Below, one piece after another: positions 9,152-16,712 of a DNA stretch of 59,588 nucleotides (within the stretch, counting starts at the first letter, position 1; each line of letters opens with the position of its first letter). Source of the stretch: Desulfovibrionales bacterium (lineage in GTDB: Bacteria; Desulfobacterota; Desulfovibrionia; Desulfovibrionales; Desulfovibrionaceae); NCBI GenBank assembly GCA_030156255.1, contig JASGMV010000019.1, positions 1 to 59,588 on the forward strand, in the 5' to 3' direction. The notes under the pieces are model-generated. The model saw only the letters and a list, made by a program, of their open reading frames with translations, was not told the origin of the DNA and searched no databases. The position numbers and the translations under genes were made by a program.

Positions 9152-9214
9152 TTTTTTGTTACTTTACTGACAAAAATATACACTTTTATATGGGTAAAAT
9201 AACTTTTTTGTTAT
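9152..9214 (-). promoter_or_regulatory. Candidate upstream activator sites (two repeats 52 bp apart)
   Basis: The motif TTTTTTGTTAY occurs at 9152-9162 and again at 9204-9214. The first lies in an imperfect dyad (7-bp arms, 9153-9176); the second forms a dyad ATAAC-N6-GTTAT (9199-9214). They are about 60 and 110 bp upstream of the sigma-54 -24 element and one helical face apart (52 bp is about five turns). This suggests activator binding, but the motif is not a recognisable NtrC site. Confidence 0.45.
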
Positions 9215-9524
9215 ACTATGTCTTTTGCTGCACTGCCGGCTTCTCGTACAGACGAGCGGATCGGGGTGACGGACGCTCCGGATGCGCAGGCCGTCGCAAC
9301 GCCTGGCCTGGCCGGATTGCGGGGCGCTGTTTTTCCTTCTTGACCTCCAAGCTGCGCCCGCATAGTGATAAAAACATGTAAATCGGCTCGACCCGCTTCC
9401 GTATCGGATGGGGTCTGGCCGGCGGCCTGAAGTCCGCGCGGCGGACGGGGCGGCGTCGAAATCGAACGGAAGCGGCGCGTGCCGAGCCCCATGGGCCATG
9501 GCTCCATTTCAGCCGGGAGGACAG
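9215..9524. other. Intergenic stretch, no gene seen
   Basis: Between the AT-rich control region of urtA and the lipoprotein gene at 9525. Short frames here have no ribosome binding site or protein-like composition. It should hold the promoter for the two lipoprotein genes, but no convincing -35/-10 pair was found. Base composition changes sharply from AT-rich (to about 9220) back to GC-rich. Confidence 0.5.
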
Positions 9525-9950
9525 ATGCGGTTGTACCCCCTTGCGGCGCCGGCGTGTTTCGCGCTTGTTGCGCTCCTGGCGCTCTCCGGATGCGCAAAAA
9601 AGCCGGTGCTTTATCCCAACGCAAAATTGGAGCGGACGGGCGAGGCCCAGGCCCAGGCGGATATCGACGCGTGCATGCAGATGGCCCGCGACCACGACGC
9701 GGAGTCGAGCAAGGCCGGCAAGGTCGCCAAGAGTTCGGCCGGCGGCGCCGCGCTTGGCGCGGCCGGCAGCGCGGTCTGGGGCGCCATCATGGGCCGCAAC
9801 GTCGGAACCTACGCTGCGGCCGGAGCGGCTACCGGGGCCGTCACCGGGGGCTTGGCCGGCGTGTTTTCCTCCTCGGACGATCCTATTTTTCAGAACTTCG
9901 TGGACCGCTGCCTGAAGGAAAAAGGCTACGAGCCCATGGGATGGCGCTGA
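9525..9950 (+). CDS. Glycine-zipper outer-membrane lipoprotein
   Basis: 141 residues; the start at 9525 is chosen for its GGGAGG ribosome binding site and for the signal peptide it begins (MRLYPLAAPACFALVALLAL, lipobox LSGC). After the acylated cysteine come a short acidic helix (ADIDACMQMARDHDAES) and a Gly/Ala-rich zipper (GGAALGAAGSAVWGAIMGRN through ATGAVTGGLAGVF). A conserved tail, FVDRCLKEKGYEPMGWR, follows. This is the layout of small glycine-zipper lipoproteins that insert in or line the outer membrane. The exact role is unknown. It is followed after 18 nt by another probable lipoprotein gene. Confidence 0.8.
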   Translation: MRLYPLAAPACFALVALLALSGCAKKPVLYPNAKLERTGEAQAQADIDACMQMARDHDAESSKAGKVAKSSAGGAALGAAGSAVWGAIMGRNVGTYAAAGAATGAVTGGLAGVFSSSDDPIFQNFVDRCLKEKGYEPMGWR

Positions 9951-9968
9951 CCGCCGCGCGAGGTGACC

Positions 9969-10526
9969 ATGATCCGTAAGAAGGCGTTTTGGATTTTTTG
10001 CGTTACGGCCTTGGCCCTGGCCTTTGGTTGCTCGACGATCGAGCCCACGACCCTCATGAACCGCGACGGCGGGAACGTCGTGCGTTTCTTCAATCCCGAA
10101 ACGGGACTCCGGGCCGAAATCCGGATAGCTCCGGCCTATGCTTTCTTGCGCGAGGCCAACACCACGGTGAACGGAGTTGCTCTGCAAGGCCCGGTTTACG
10201 CCAACGGAGACGATTACGTCCTTGTGACCGAACTCTCCCAAGACGGATTTTCCCGCCTGGGCGGCGAGGTGAAGCCTTCCGGTCGAGCCGTGCGCCCCTT
10301 GGACACGGAGCCGACGCTCCAGACGGAGTTCTGCCTGCTCAACTTCGCCAAGGCCGCGGCGATGGGAGATGACGTGGTGGGCGCCGTGTTCATGCGCGAC
10401 CTCTCCGCCGGCGCAACCAACGCAACGTGTCCCTGGCGCTCCCTTGAGGAACTGGAGCAAGACCGGCCGGGCATGCTGGAAGCCTACAAAGAAACCGCAG
10501 CCGAAGCCGTGACGACCAGTTGGTAG
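9969..10526 (+). CDS. Probable exported lipoprotein, unknown function
   Basis: 185 residues from ATG 9969 (GAGG 5 nt upstream; GTG 9963 in the same frame is a weaker choice). The N-terminus is MIRKKAFWIFCVTALALAFG followed by Cys, a signal peptide with a non-ideal lipobox because Phe is at -2. The mature part has no domain I recognise; it contains a FFNPETGLRAEI stretch, a FCLLNFAKAA segment and two further cysteines. It lies 18 nt behind the glycine-zipper lipoprotein, so the two are probably co-transcribed and may act in the same envelope process. Confidence 0.7.
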   Translation: MIRKKAFWIFCVTALALAFGCSTIEPTTLMNRDGGNVVRFFNPETGLRAEIRIAPAYAFLREANTTVNGVALQGPVYANGDDYVLVTELSQDGFSRLGGEVKPSGRAVRPLDTEPTLQTEFCLLNFAKAAAMGDDVVGAVFMRDLSAGATNATCPWRSLEELEQDRPGMLEAYKETAAEAVTTSW

Positions 10527-10629
10527 CGCCGACGGTCGGTTGTTCGACCCGAGCCGGAGTCGTCCATAAAGTTTAGAGAAAATTTTGAGCTTTTCGAGCG
10601 CGCCTGTCGCCGTGCATCTTCCGGTTTTG

Positions 10630-11829
10630 TCAAATGCTAATCTTTCCGGACCGCAGGGCGTAATAGGCCGCGGCGCCAAGTACGTATCCCAACGCCAAGT
10701 TGGAGGCCAGGGTCACGCCGACGATGGTCAGGCAGACGAACAGGTCCGAGCGCTCCCGCATGTCCTGGACGGCGAGGGCGAGTTGCGCGCCGCCGAAAAA
10801 GAGCAGCACGCCGAGTACGGACATGGGGATCAGCCGCGCCACGGCGGCTACGTTGGGGCCAAGGAGAACGGCCAGGACCACGAAGACGGCGCCGATGATC
10901 AGATTCGATCCGGCGCTGCGGGCGCCGAAGCGGTAGTGCGCGGCCAAGCCTCCGGCGCCGTGGCACATGGGCATGCCGCCCAACAGAAAGCCGCCGATGT
11001 TGGCCAGGCCCATGGATATGCACAAGTTCTTGTTGGTGGTCTTGACCGCGTCTTCGCCGAAGTATTCCTGGGCCAAATCCGCATTGGCCACCACGGCGTT
11101 GCCCAGGGTCATGGGGAGCTGGGGCAGAGCCAGCACGAACAGGGCGGTCGTGAAGGCGGAAGCGGAGGGAAATCCGGCGGGCAGCAGGCTGGGCAGGGAG
11201 GGGGCCAAAATCAGGTCCGTTTCCGGGCCGCCGAACAGCAAGCCGACCAGGACGCCCGAGCAGACCACCACCAAGGCGGCCGGGAGTTTTTTGTTGTTCA
11301 GGAAATAGAGCGTGGCCAACAGGGCCAGGACGCCCAAAACCCAGTGCAGGGGGAGGGGGCCCAGGGAATGGACGGCCATGAACGGCTCCGCGGCCCGGCA
11401 TTCCCGCTGGAAGGACGAGGTTCCCAGGACAAAACGTACGCCCTGGGCCATGAGCAGCAGCGCCGTGGAGAGTTGAACGCCGCGGACCACGGGTTTGGGG
11501 ATGAGCTTGGCCAGTCGGTTCATGGCGCCTGTCAGGCCGATGGCGAGCAGGATGATCCCCACGCAGAGCCCCGCGGCCAGGATTTGCTCCCGGGGCAGAG
11601 CCATGGCGATGGCCAGGGAGCCGATGACCTTCATGGGCTGCACCGGAATCGTGGTCCGGAAATACAAGCCGGCGGCGATGTAGAAGAGGCCGACGCCGGC
11701 GAACAGCCCCCTGGCGTACATGCCGTTGACCATGATCATGCCGGCCGCCATGGGCAGCAGCACGCCAAGATCGCCGAGGGAGCCGGCGAGTTCGCGCCGA
11801 TTGAGCGTGATGGGCATCATGGAGCGCAT
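10630..11829 (-). CDS. MOT1-like molybdate/sulfate permease
   Basis: 399-residue inner-membrane protein with about ten hydrophobic segments. The motifs GSLGDLGVLLPM, TTIPVQPMKVIGSLAIA, LPQLPMTLGNAVVA and GGMPMCHGAGGLAAHYRFGARS match the MOT1 branch of the sulfate-permease superfamily, known for molybdate (sometimes sulfate) uptake. There is no STAS domain, as expected for MOT1 types. Genes on both sides run the other way, so it is a single-gene unit. In an anaerobe with Mo/W enzymes, molybdate is the likelier substrate, but the sequence does not settle this. Confidence 0.85.
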   Translation of the reverse strand: MRSMMPITLNRRELAGSLGDLGVLLPMAAGMIMVNGMYARGLFAGVGLFYIAAGLYFRTTIPVQPMKVIGSLAIAMALPREQILAAGLCVGIILLAIGLTGAMNRLAKLIPKPVVRGVQLSTALLLMAQGVRFVLGTSSFQRECRAAEPFMAVHSLGPLPLHWVLGVLALLATLYFLNNKKLPAALVVVCSGVLVGLLFGGPETDLILAPSLPSLLPAGFPSASAFTTALFVLALPQLPMTLGNAVVANADLAQEYFGEDAVKTTNKNLCISMGLANIGGFLLGGMPMCHGAGGLAAHYRFGARSAGSNLIIGAVFVVLAVLLGPNVAAVARLIPMSVLGVLLFFGGAQLALAVQDMRERSDLFVCLTIVGVTLASNLALGYVLGAAAYYALRSGKISI

Positions 11830-12021
11830 CCTATGGCGTTTTACGCTTGCAATGCGGCAAATTTGCTCGCAAATCCTTGCAGCGCCGATGAACGGATTTC
11901 AACGTTCATCTGCTCTCAGGCGGTTTGCGCCTGAAGTGTTTGTTTTGCTTTTCCAGAGGAGAGACGTATACGCGTCGCCCGATGGAATATTCAAGTATTT
12001 TCGGACCGGGAGCTTCTGAAC

Positions 12022-12489
12022 ATGACGCCAGCGATCAACACGGCGAAGCGATCCAAGATATCTTTCCGTGTGCATGAATACGAACACGATCCCACCGCGA
12101 AGTCCTACGGTTTGGAGGCTGCGCAAAAGCTGAATCTCGATCCCGCAAGCGTGTTCAAGACGCTTGTGGCCGAAACCGACGGAAAGGAACTGGTTGTGGC
12201 GGTGGTTCCGGTTGCGCGACGGCTGGACCTGAAGCTGCTGGCCCGGGCCGTGGGCGCGAAAAAGGCGGCCATGGCCGAGGCCCGGCGGGTGGAGCGCGCG
12301 ACGGGATACGTTCTCGGCGGCGTCAGCCCGCTGGGACAGAAGAAACGTCTTCGGACCGTTATCGACCTGTCGGCCAAGGACCAGCAAACGATTTTCGTCA
12401 GCGCCGGCCGCAGAGGCCTGGACATGGAGCTGTCTCCCCTCGACCTCGCCGCGTTGGCAAGCGCTTCTTTCGAAGACGTCGCGCGTTGA
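12022..12489 (+). CDS. ybaK: YbaK/EbsC-type aminoacyl-tRNA deacylase
   Basis: 155 residues of the YbaK family, which hydrolyses mischarged Cys-tRNA(Pro) and related mis-acylated tRNAs. Family blocks are present: VHEYEHDPTAKSYGLEAA, ASVFKTLVAETDGKELVVAVVP (including the conserved Lys), RRVERATGYVLGGVSPLGQK and TIFVSAGRRGLDMELSP. The start ATG follows GGGAG by 10 nt. It is monocistronic here. Its usual role is quality control for prolyl-tRNA synthetase, which lies outside the window. Confidence 0.93.
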   Translation: MTPAINTAKRSKISFRVHEYEHDPTAKSYGLEAAQKLNLDPASVFKTLVAETDGKELVVAVVPVARRLDLKLLARAVGAKKAAMAEARRVERATGYVLGGVSPLGQKKRLRTVIDLSAKDQQTIFVSAGRRGLDMELSPLDLAALASASFEDVAR

Positions 12490-12522
12490 CGTCCCTCGCG
12501 CACGTAGATTTTCGCCTCCCGC

Positions 12523-12564
12523 CCGGCCGAAGGAGCGAGACCTGGCGGCCTTCGCTCCGGCCGG
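12523..12564. terminator. Hairpin between convergent ybaK and HD-protein genes
   Basis: CCGGCC (12523-12528) plus GGAGCGA (12532-12538) pair with TCGCTCC (12552-12558) plus GGCCGG (12559-12564), a GC-rich stem with a 3-nt bulge. There is no T-run on either side, so as an intrinsic terminator it is weak. Its place between two convergent stops suggests a stopping or mRNA-stability role. Confidence 0.4.
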
Positions 12565-12587
12565 ACGCGGGGCGGTCGATCCTCGGC

Positions 12588-13712
12588 TTAAACGGGTTTC
12601 ACAATTTCGAACACGGTCTTTTTGAGAGCCGCTTTACCCGACGTGCTGTACTCGTGGTAGAGCGCCATGATCGGGGCCTGGGAAAAGACATAGTTCCGCA
12701 GCGCGTTGAACTTGCGGCCTTTGAGGTCGGCTTCGCTCAGTCCGTAGGACTCCATGGCCGTCTCCCCCAGCACCGGGATCATCCACTTGGCGGCCGGTAC
12801 GGTCAGCACCCAGTCGTGGTCGCCCAGGTGGCAGACGAATCCCTCCATGCGCCGCGGCAGGGGCAGGGTTTCTCCGTCTTCCGCCAGCAGGCCGGCCTTG
12901 ACCGGGTCCTTGCCCGTCAAGACGCAGGCCGCCTTGATCCAGTTCACGGGGCCCTCTTCGTCCTTGGCGAATCCGGGATGATTGTGGGCGCAGGCCTGGG
13001 CCACGCAAACCTCGGCCGGCAGGCCTCGGCGGATGGACTCCGCGACGCTCAGGGGATGGTGTTGGCCTGTGCCGGCGAGGGGGTGTTCGGTGCGCGACTC
13101 GCCGCTTGCGTCCCATTGGAAAACCCAAGGTTTGTGCAGGTCGTGCAGCGCCTGGGAGGCGATGACCACGTCCCGATCCAGGTCGAACCCGTAGGTTTTT
13201 TGGTAGTCGTCGAAAAAGGCCAGGGAGAGCCTTACGTTGGCGGCCGTGTGGGTGACGACGCCGCCGGGATAGGCGTGGTGGCTCTGGTAGCCGCTGCCGG
13301 GGGCGGAAAGAAACGGTTGGGGAGATTTTTTGGGGCTGCCCGCGGGCAGGAATTCCTCCAGGCTGGTTTTTTTCACGAACCCCATGGACGACAGGGCGCC
13401 GTACGCCTCCTTGCGGTTGGACGGGCTCGACAAATCCGACAGAATGGTGGGCGCCGGATCTTCTATGACGCCTCGGACGCTTTTGCGAAGGGTCGGGTCT
13501 TGGATGGAGTCGACGACAGCCAAGAGATAGGCGTAGCTGTCCGTGACCATCTTGGATCTCTTGGCCATGTCCTCGGGCGCCATGTCCATGCAGTCGGACA
13601 GGGAGGCCTGGCGGACATCGGCCAGGCTGAAGGTCGGAAAACTGGCGACGGCCGCTGCGGCCGCCGCGCCTACGAGCAGAAAATTTCTCCGGGTCATGTC
13701 TTGTTCGCTCAT
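12588..13712 (-). CDS. Tat-exported HD-domain metal-dependent hydrolase-like protein
   Basis: 374 residues. The N-terminus has a twin-arginine signal (TRRNFL, Arg 8-9, then an Ala-rich core), so the folded protein should be exported. An HD-type metal site is readable: His155 (VVTHTAAN), His190-Asp191 (ALHDLHKP), His218/219 (TGQHHPLS) and His243 (CAHNHP). HD proteins are phosphohydrolases acting on nucleotides or phospho-compounds, and most are cytoplasmic, so a Tat-targeted one is unusual. Substrate unknown. The ribosome binding site GGAGG sits in the loop of a 7-bp inverted repeat (13713-13735). Confidence 0.75.
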   Translation of the reverse strand: MSEQDMTRRNFLLVGAAAAAAVASFPTFSLADVRQASLSDCMDMAPEDMAKRSKMVTDSYAYLLAVVDSIQDPTLRKSVRGVIEDPAPTILSDLSSPSNRKEAYGALSSMGFVKKTSLEEFLPAGSPKKSPQPFLSAPGSGYQSHHAYPGGVVTHTAANVRLSLAFFDDYQKTYGFDLDRDVVIASQALHDLHKPWVFQWDASGESRTEHPLAGTGQHHPLSVAESIRRGLPAEVCVAQACAHNHPGFAKDEEGPVNWIKAACVLTGKDPVKAGLLAEDGETLPLPRRMEGFVCHLGDHDWVLTVPAAKWMIPVLGETAMESYGLSEADLKGRKFNALRNYVFSQAPIMALYHEYSTSGKAALKKTVFEIVKPV

Positions 13713-13735
13713 TTTGAAACCTCCGTGATTTCAAA
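13713..13735 (-). promoter_or_regulatory. Inverted repeat enclosing the ribosome binding site of the HD gene
   Basis: On the minus strand TTTGAAA, 9 nt containing GGAGG, TTTCAAA, directly before the ATG. In mRNA this would present the binding site in a loop next to a weak AT stem. Possible translational control; it may be chance given the short arms. Confidence 0.35.
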
Positions 13736-14004
13736 TTGTTGTGAGATTGTAAGACACGAAACCGACATGCATGTTGCCTCAGGCGCGCGGCGTCTTTACG
13801 CCGTCTTTGCGTCTGTTCCGTGAAAATAGCGTGTCGAAAGAAGAGAGAGGCCGCGACGCAGCTTCCGGATTCAAACGGGCTTTCTTCGTCGCGTTGCTTG
13901 AATCGGGGGCATGGTCAGCCGCCATGGCCCACCGGCGCGGCGCAAGGCGGGAGCGGACGGTCAGCGGCGCGCGGGTGGCGCGGTCCGAGATGCTTTTGCC
14001 GAAA
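13736..14004. other. Intergenic stretch, no gene seen
   Basis: About 270 nt between the start of the HD gene and the terminator of marR. It should carry the minus-strand promoter of the HD gene. Frames reading through here are basic, lack a ribosome binding site and look non-coding. Confidence 0.5.
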
Positions 14005-14039
14005 AGACACCCCCGTCTCGGAGCGAGGCGGGGGTGTCT
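14005..14039 (-). terminator. Rho-independent terminator of the metal ATPase-marR operon
   Basis: 11-bp perfect arms (14005-14015 and 14029-14039), extended inside by CTCG/CGAG, followed on the minus strand by TTTTCGGC. It lies 34 nt past the marR stop. Confidence 0.85.
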
Positions 14040-14072
14040 GAGGGGGCTTGATTCAGGAGGGAGGCCGTCGGG

Positions 14073-14489
14073 TTAAAAGTGCTCGATGAGCTTTCCCAAC
14101 ATGGTCATGAATTGCGCGGCTTCCTCGTCGCTCAAGGCGCAAATGATTTCTTCGGTCAGGCGCCGGTGCAGCCGGTGGTGGGCCTCGAAATGGCTTTTCC
14201 CTGCCTCGGTCAGCACGACGCGAATGGAGCGGCGGTCCTGTGCGTCCGGGCGGCGCTCCACCAAACCCGCTTGCACGAGCCTGTCGACCAGAACGGTGAG
14301 GGCGCCGGTGGTCACGCCCATTTTCACGGCCAGTTCTTTCATACGCGGCTCCCCCAAAGAGCCGATCATCTCCAGGGTATGCATCCGCGGCAGCGTGAGG
14401 CCGGAGTCCTGAATCACCGCGTTCTCCCAGGAGGCGAAGCGTTCGTGAAACTCCACCAGCAACCTGGTCAATTGTTCGATCTGGTCCAT
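14073..14489 (-). CDS. MarR-family transcriptional regulator
   Basis: 138 residues with the MarR winged-helix layout: an N-terminal dimer helix, recognition region MKELAVKMGVTTGALTVLVDRL, and the wing VERRPDAQDRRSIRVVLTEAG with its DxRS motif. It is co-transcribed downstream of the P-type ATPase; its start codon overlaps the ATPase stop by 1 nt. The context suggests it controls this metal-export operon, possibly through the palindrome at 16491-16509. MarR proteins more often sense organic ligands or oxidants, though zinc-sensing members (AdcR/ZitR) exist. The effector cannot be read from sequence. Confidence 0.88.
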   Translation of the reverse strand: MDQIEQLTRLLVEFHERFASWENAVIQDSGLTLPRMHTLEMIGSLGEPRMKELAVKMGVTTGALTVLVDRLVQAGLVERRPDAQDRRSIRVVLTEAGKSHFEAHHRLHRRLTEEIICALSDEEAAQFMTMLGKLIEHF

Positions 14490-16402
14490 TACACACGCTC
14501 CTCGGCCTTGATCCTGCCCCGTCTTTCAAAGAACAGCAAGCTGGCCGAGGAGAGGATGACGAGGATGGCCCCAATGTTGTGGAGGAGCGAGGCGACGATG
14601 GGGCTCAAAACGCCTTCGGCGCCGCCGAACACGGCGATGGCGTTGACGCCCAACCCCAGTGCGATGTTCCACTTGATCAGCGCCAACATGCGCCGGGACA
14701 GGCGCAGCACGAAGGGCAGCTTCGCAATGTCGTCGTAGACCAGGGCGATATCCGCGGTCTCCAGGGCCACGTCCGTGCCCGCCGCGCCCATGGCCACGCC
14801 CACGTCGGCCTTGGCCAGGGCCGGGGCGTCGTTGACGCCGTCGCCTACGAACAGGATCCGGCGGCCTTGGGCCTGAAGCTTCTCTATGACTCGCAGCTTG
14901 CCTTCGGGCTTGAGTTCGGCCCACGTATCGTCCATGCCCAACTGGTCCGCCACGAGCCTGGCCGAGCGTTCATGGTCGCCCGACACCACGCCCACGCGCC
15001 GGACGCCGGTGGACTTCAACGCCTCGATCGCAGCCTTGGACTGCTCGCGCACCTTGTCCGAGACGCTCAACACGCCCACAGGCTTGCTGTCGCGCCAGAC
15101 CACGATGGGGGTGGCCCCGCGCTCCTTGGCGCCGTCCAGAAAGCGCTGCAGGTCCGCGGGCAGGGCGCCTGCGCCTTCGGCCAGGGCCGCGGCTCCGACT
15201 TCGATGCGCGAGCCGTCGAGCATGGCCCTCACGCCCAACCCGGCCTCGGAGATCATGTCTTCGGCCCGGCGCACGGTAATCTTCGCATAGTGCGCCGCCT
15301 TGAGCACCGCCTTGGCCAGGGGGTGGGTGGAATCGCGCTCCGCGCTGGCCGCCCAGGTCAAAATCTGCTCGTCGTCCAGGCCCTGGCCCGCATGGACTGC
15401 GTCCACCCGCGGCTCGCCCAGGGTCAGGGTTCCGGTCTTGTCGAACAACACGGTGTCCACCGTGGCCGCCTGCTCCAGACGGCGTCCGCCCTTGATCAGA
15501 ATGCCGGACTTGGCGGCTCGGGCCACGGCGGCCACGGCCGCGGTGGGGGCGGCCATGAGCAGCGAGCACGGGCAGCCCGCCACCAGCACGGCCACGGCGC
15601 GGTCCAACGTTCCGGTCCAGACCCAGGCCGCGGCCGCGATGAACAGGACGGTCGGCGTGAACCATGCCGCATACCGGTCCACAAGGCGCGCCGCTCCCGG
15701 GGACTCGTTTTCGGCTTCGGCCACCAGTTGGGCCACGCGGCCCATGGTGGTGTCCTCGCCCACGCGCACGGCCTCGATTTCCAACACGCCGGAGTGGTTC
15801 ATCGTCCCGGCGAGCAGGGGGTCGCCGGGGCCTTTTTCCTTGGGCAGGGATTCGCCGGTAATCGCGGATTCGTCCACGGCGCTTGCGCCGCGGAGGATCG
15901 TTCCGTCCACGGGCGCCCGTTCTCCGGGCTTGACCAGCAGGCGGTCGCCCGCCCGGACGTCGGCTGCGGGAACCACGCGCTGCGCATCGCCGTCCAGCAG
16001 CGTGGCCTGCTCCGGCGTCATGCTCGCCAAGGCCTGGATGGATTTGCGCGAGCTGTCGCTCAGGATTTCTTCGGCCAGTTCGCCGATGACCATGATGAAG
16101 CTGATGGTCGCGGCGCTCAGGAACTCGCCTTGGAGGATCGAGGCGATGAGGGCCAGCGCAACCAGTTCGTCCACGTTGATCCGGCGGGCCAGCACCCCTT
16201 TGACGGCGCCGCGGATGATGGGCAGCCCGTTGACGGCGACGGAGGCCAGGGCGATGATCGAGGCGACCACGGCCGGCGTGGAGCCGGTCCACTCCCAAAT
16301 GCCCGCGGCCAGGGCCAAAGCGCCTCCGGCCAGACACACGCCCAGCTCCCTGTTGCTCATGAGCTCTTTATAAACGCCAAGTTCCGAGAATCGACCGATC
16401 AT
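14489..16402 (-). CDS. P1B-type heavy-metal-transporting ATPase
   Basis: 637-residue membrane pump. Visible parts are the actuator motif TGES (182-185), the membrane metal site CPC (277-279), the phosphorylation motif DKTGTLT (Asp321), a STHP motif in the nucleotide domain and the hinge GDGVNDAP. There is no N-terminal CxxC metal-binding domain. The last membrane segments carry LLHNIGAILVILSSASLL, nearest to Zn/Cd-type pumps (HNxG), but with CPCSLLMAAPTA rather than the usual CPCALVISTP, so the metal remains uncertain. First gene of a two-gene operon with marR. Confidence 0.9.
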   Translation of the reverse strand: MIGRFSELGVYKELMSNRELGVCLAGGALALAAGIWEWTGSTPAVVASIIALASVAVNGLPIIRGAVKGVLARRINVDELVALALIASILQGEFLSAATISFIMVIGELAEEILSDSSRKSIQALASMTPEQATLLDGDAQRVVPAADVRAGDRLLVKPGERAPVDGTILRGASAVDESAITGESLPKEKGPGDPLLAGTMNHSGVLEIEAVRVGEDTTMGRVAQLVAEAENESPGAARLVDRYAAWFTPTVLFIAAAAWVWTGTLDRAVAVLVAGCPCSLLMAAPTAAVAAVARAAKSGILIKGGRRLEQAATVDTVLFDKTGTLTLGEPRVDAVHAGQGLDDEQILTWAASAERDSTHPLAKAVLKAAHYAKITVRRAEDMISEAGLGVRAMLDGSRIEVGAAALAEGAGALPADLQRFLDGAKERGATPIVVWRDSKPVGVLSVSDKVREQSKAAIEALKSTGVRRVGVVSGDHERSARLVADQLGMDDTWAELKPEGKLRVIEKLQAQGRRILFVGDGVNDAPALAKADVGVAMGAAGTDVALETADIALVYDDIAKLPFVLRLSRRMLALIKWNIALGLGVNAIAVFGGAEGVLSPIVASLLHNIGAILVILSSASLLFFERRGRIKAEERV

Positions 16403-16434
16403 GATGGTTGCTCCCGTCGTTTGTTGTTAAAGTA

Positions 16435-16463
16435 TTTTTAATTCAAAATAGTTTTGTTGTAAA
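16435..16463 (-). promoter_or_regulatory. Possible sigma-70 promoter for the metal ATPase operon
   Basis: Minus strand TTTACA, 17 nt, TAAAAA, about 30 nt ahead of the ATPase start, in AT-rich DNA. The -10 matches only 4 of 6 positions. Confidence 0.4.
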
Positions 16464-16490
16464 GATAAAATTTTGGGTGCTTGCTCCTGC

Positions 16491-16509
16491 TGATTGATTT
16501 CATCAATCA
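16491..16509. promoter_or_regulatory. Perfect 19-bp palindrome, candidate MarR operator
   Basis: TGATTGAT-TTC-ATCAATCA: 8-bp arms with a 3-bp centre, about 90 bp ahead of the metal ATPase start. The size suits a MarR dimer. It sits upstream of the best promoter guess, so either it acts at another promoter or it is not a simple repressor site. Confidence 0.5.
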
Positions 16510-16632
16510 TTTCGAGATAATATTCGCAGAAAAAATGGGGGAAACGCGCCAAGAGATCGCAACGTTTAGGCAGGTAAAGCGGGCGTGGAACGGAGAATCA
16601 GCCGACATCCGGCTGAACTGAGGAAAACTATG

Positions 16633-16691
16633 AGAAGTTTTTGGAAAGGGGGTCCGGGGGAAAACCTTTTTTCAAAAAGGTTTTCCCCCGG
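16633..16691. repeat. Long hairpin element, best copy of a dispersed family
   Basis: A lead GAAGTTTTTGGAAAGGGGG is followed by a near-perfect inverted repeat with 18-bp arms (16654-16671 and 16674-16691) of the form CCGGGGGAAAACC-T-run / A-run-GGTTTTCCCCCGG. It lies 21 nt beyond the stop of the minus-strand purH-like gene and may terminate it. Related elements occur at 20-46, 23237-23312 and 37634-37690. Confidence 0.7.
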
Positions 16692-16712
16692 AAAGGCGAT
16701 CAACGTAATTTC

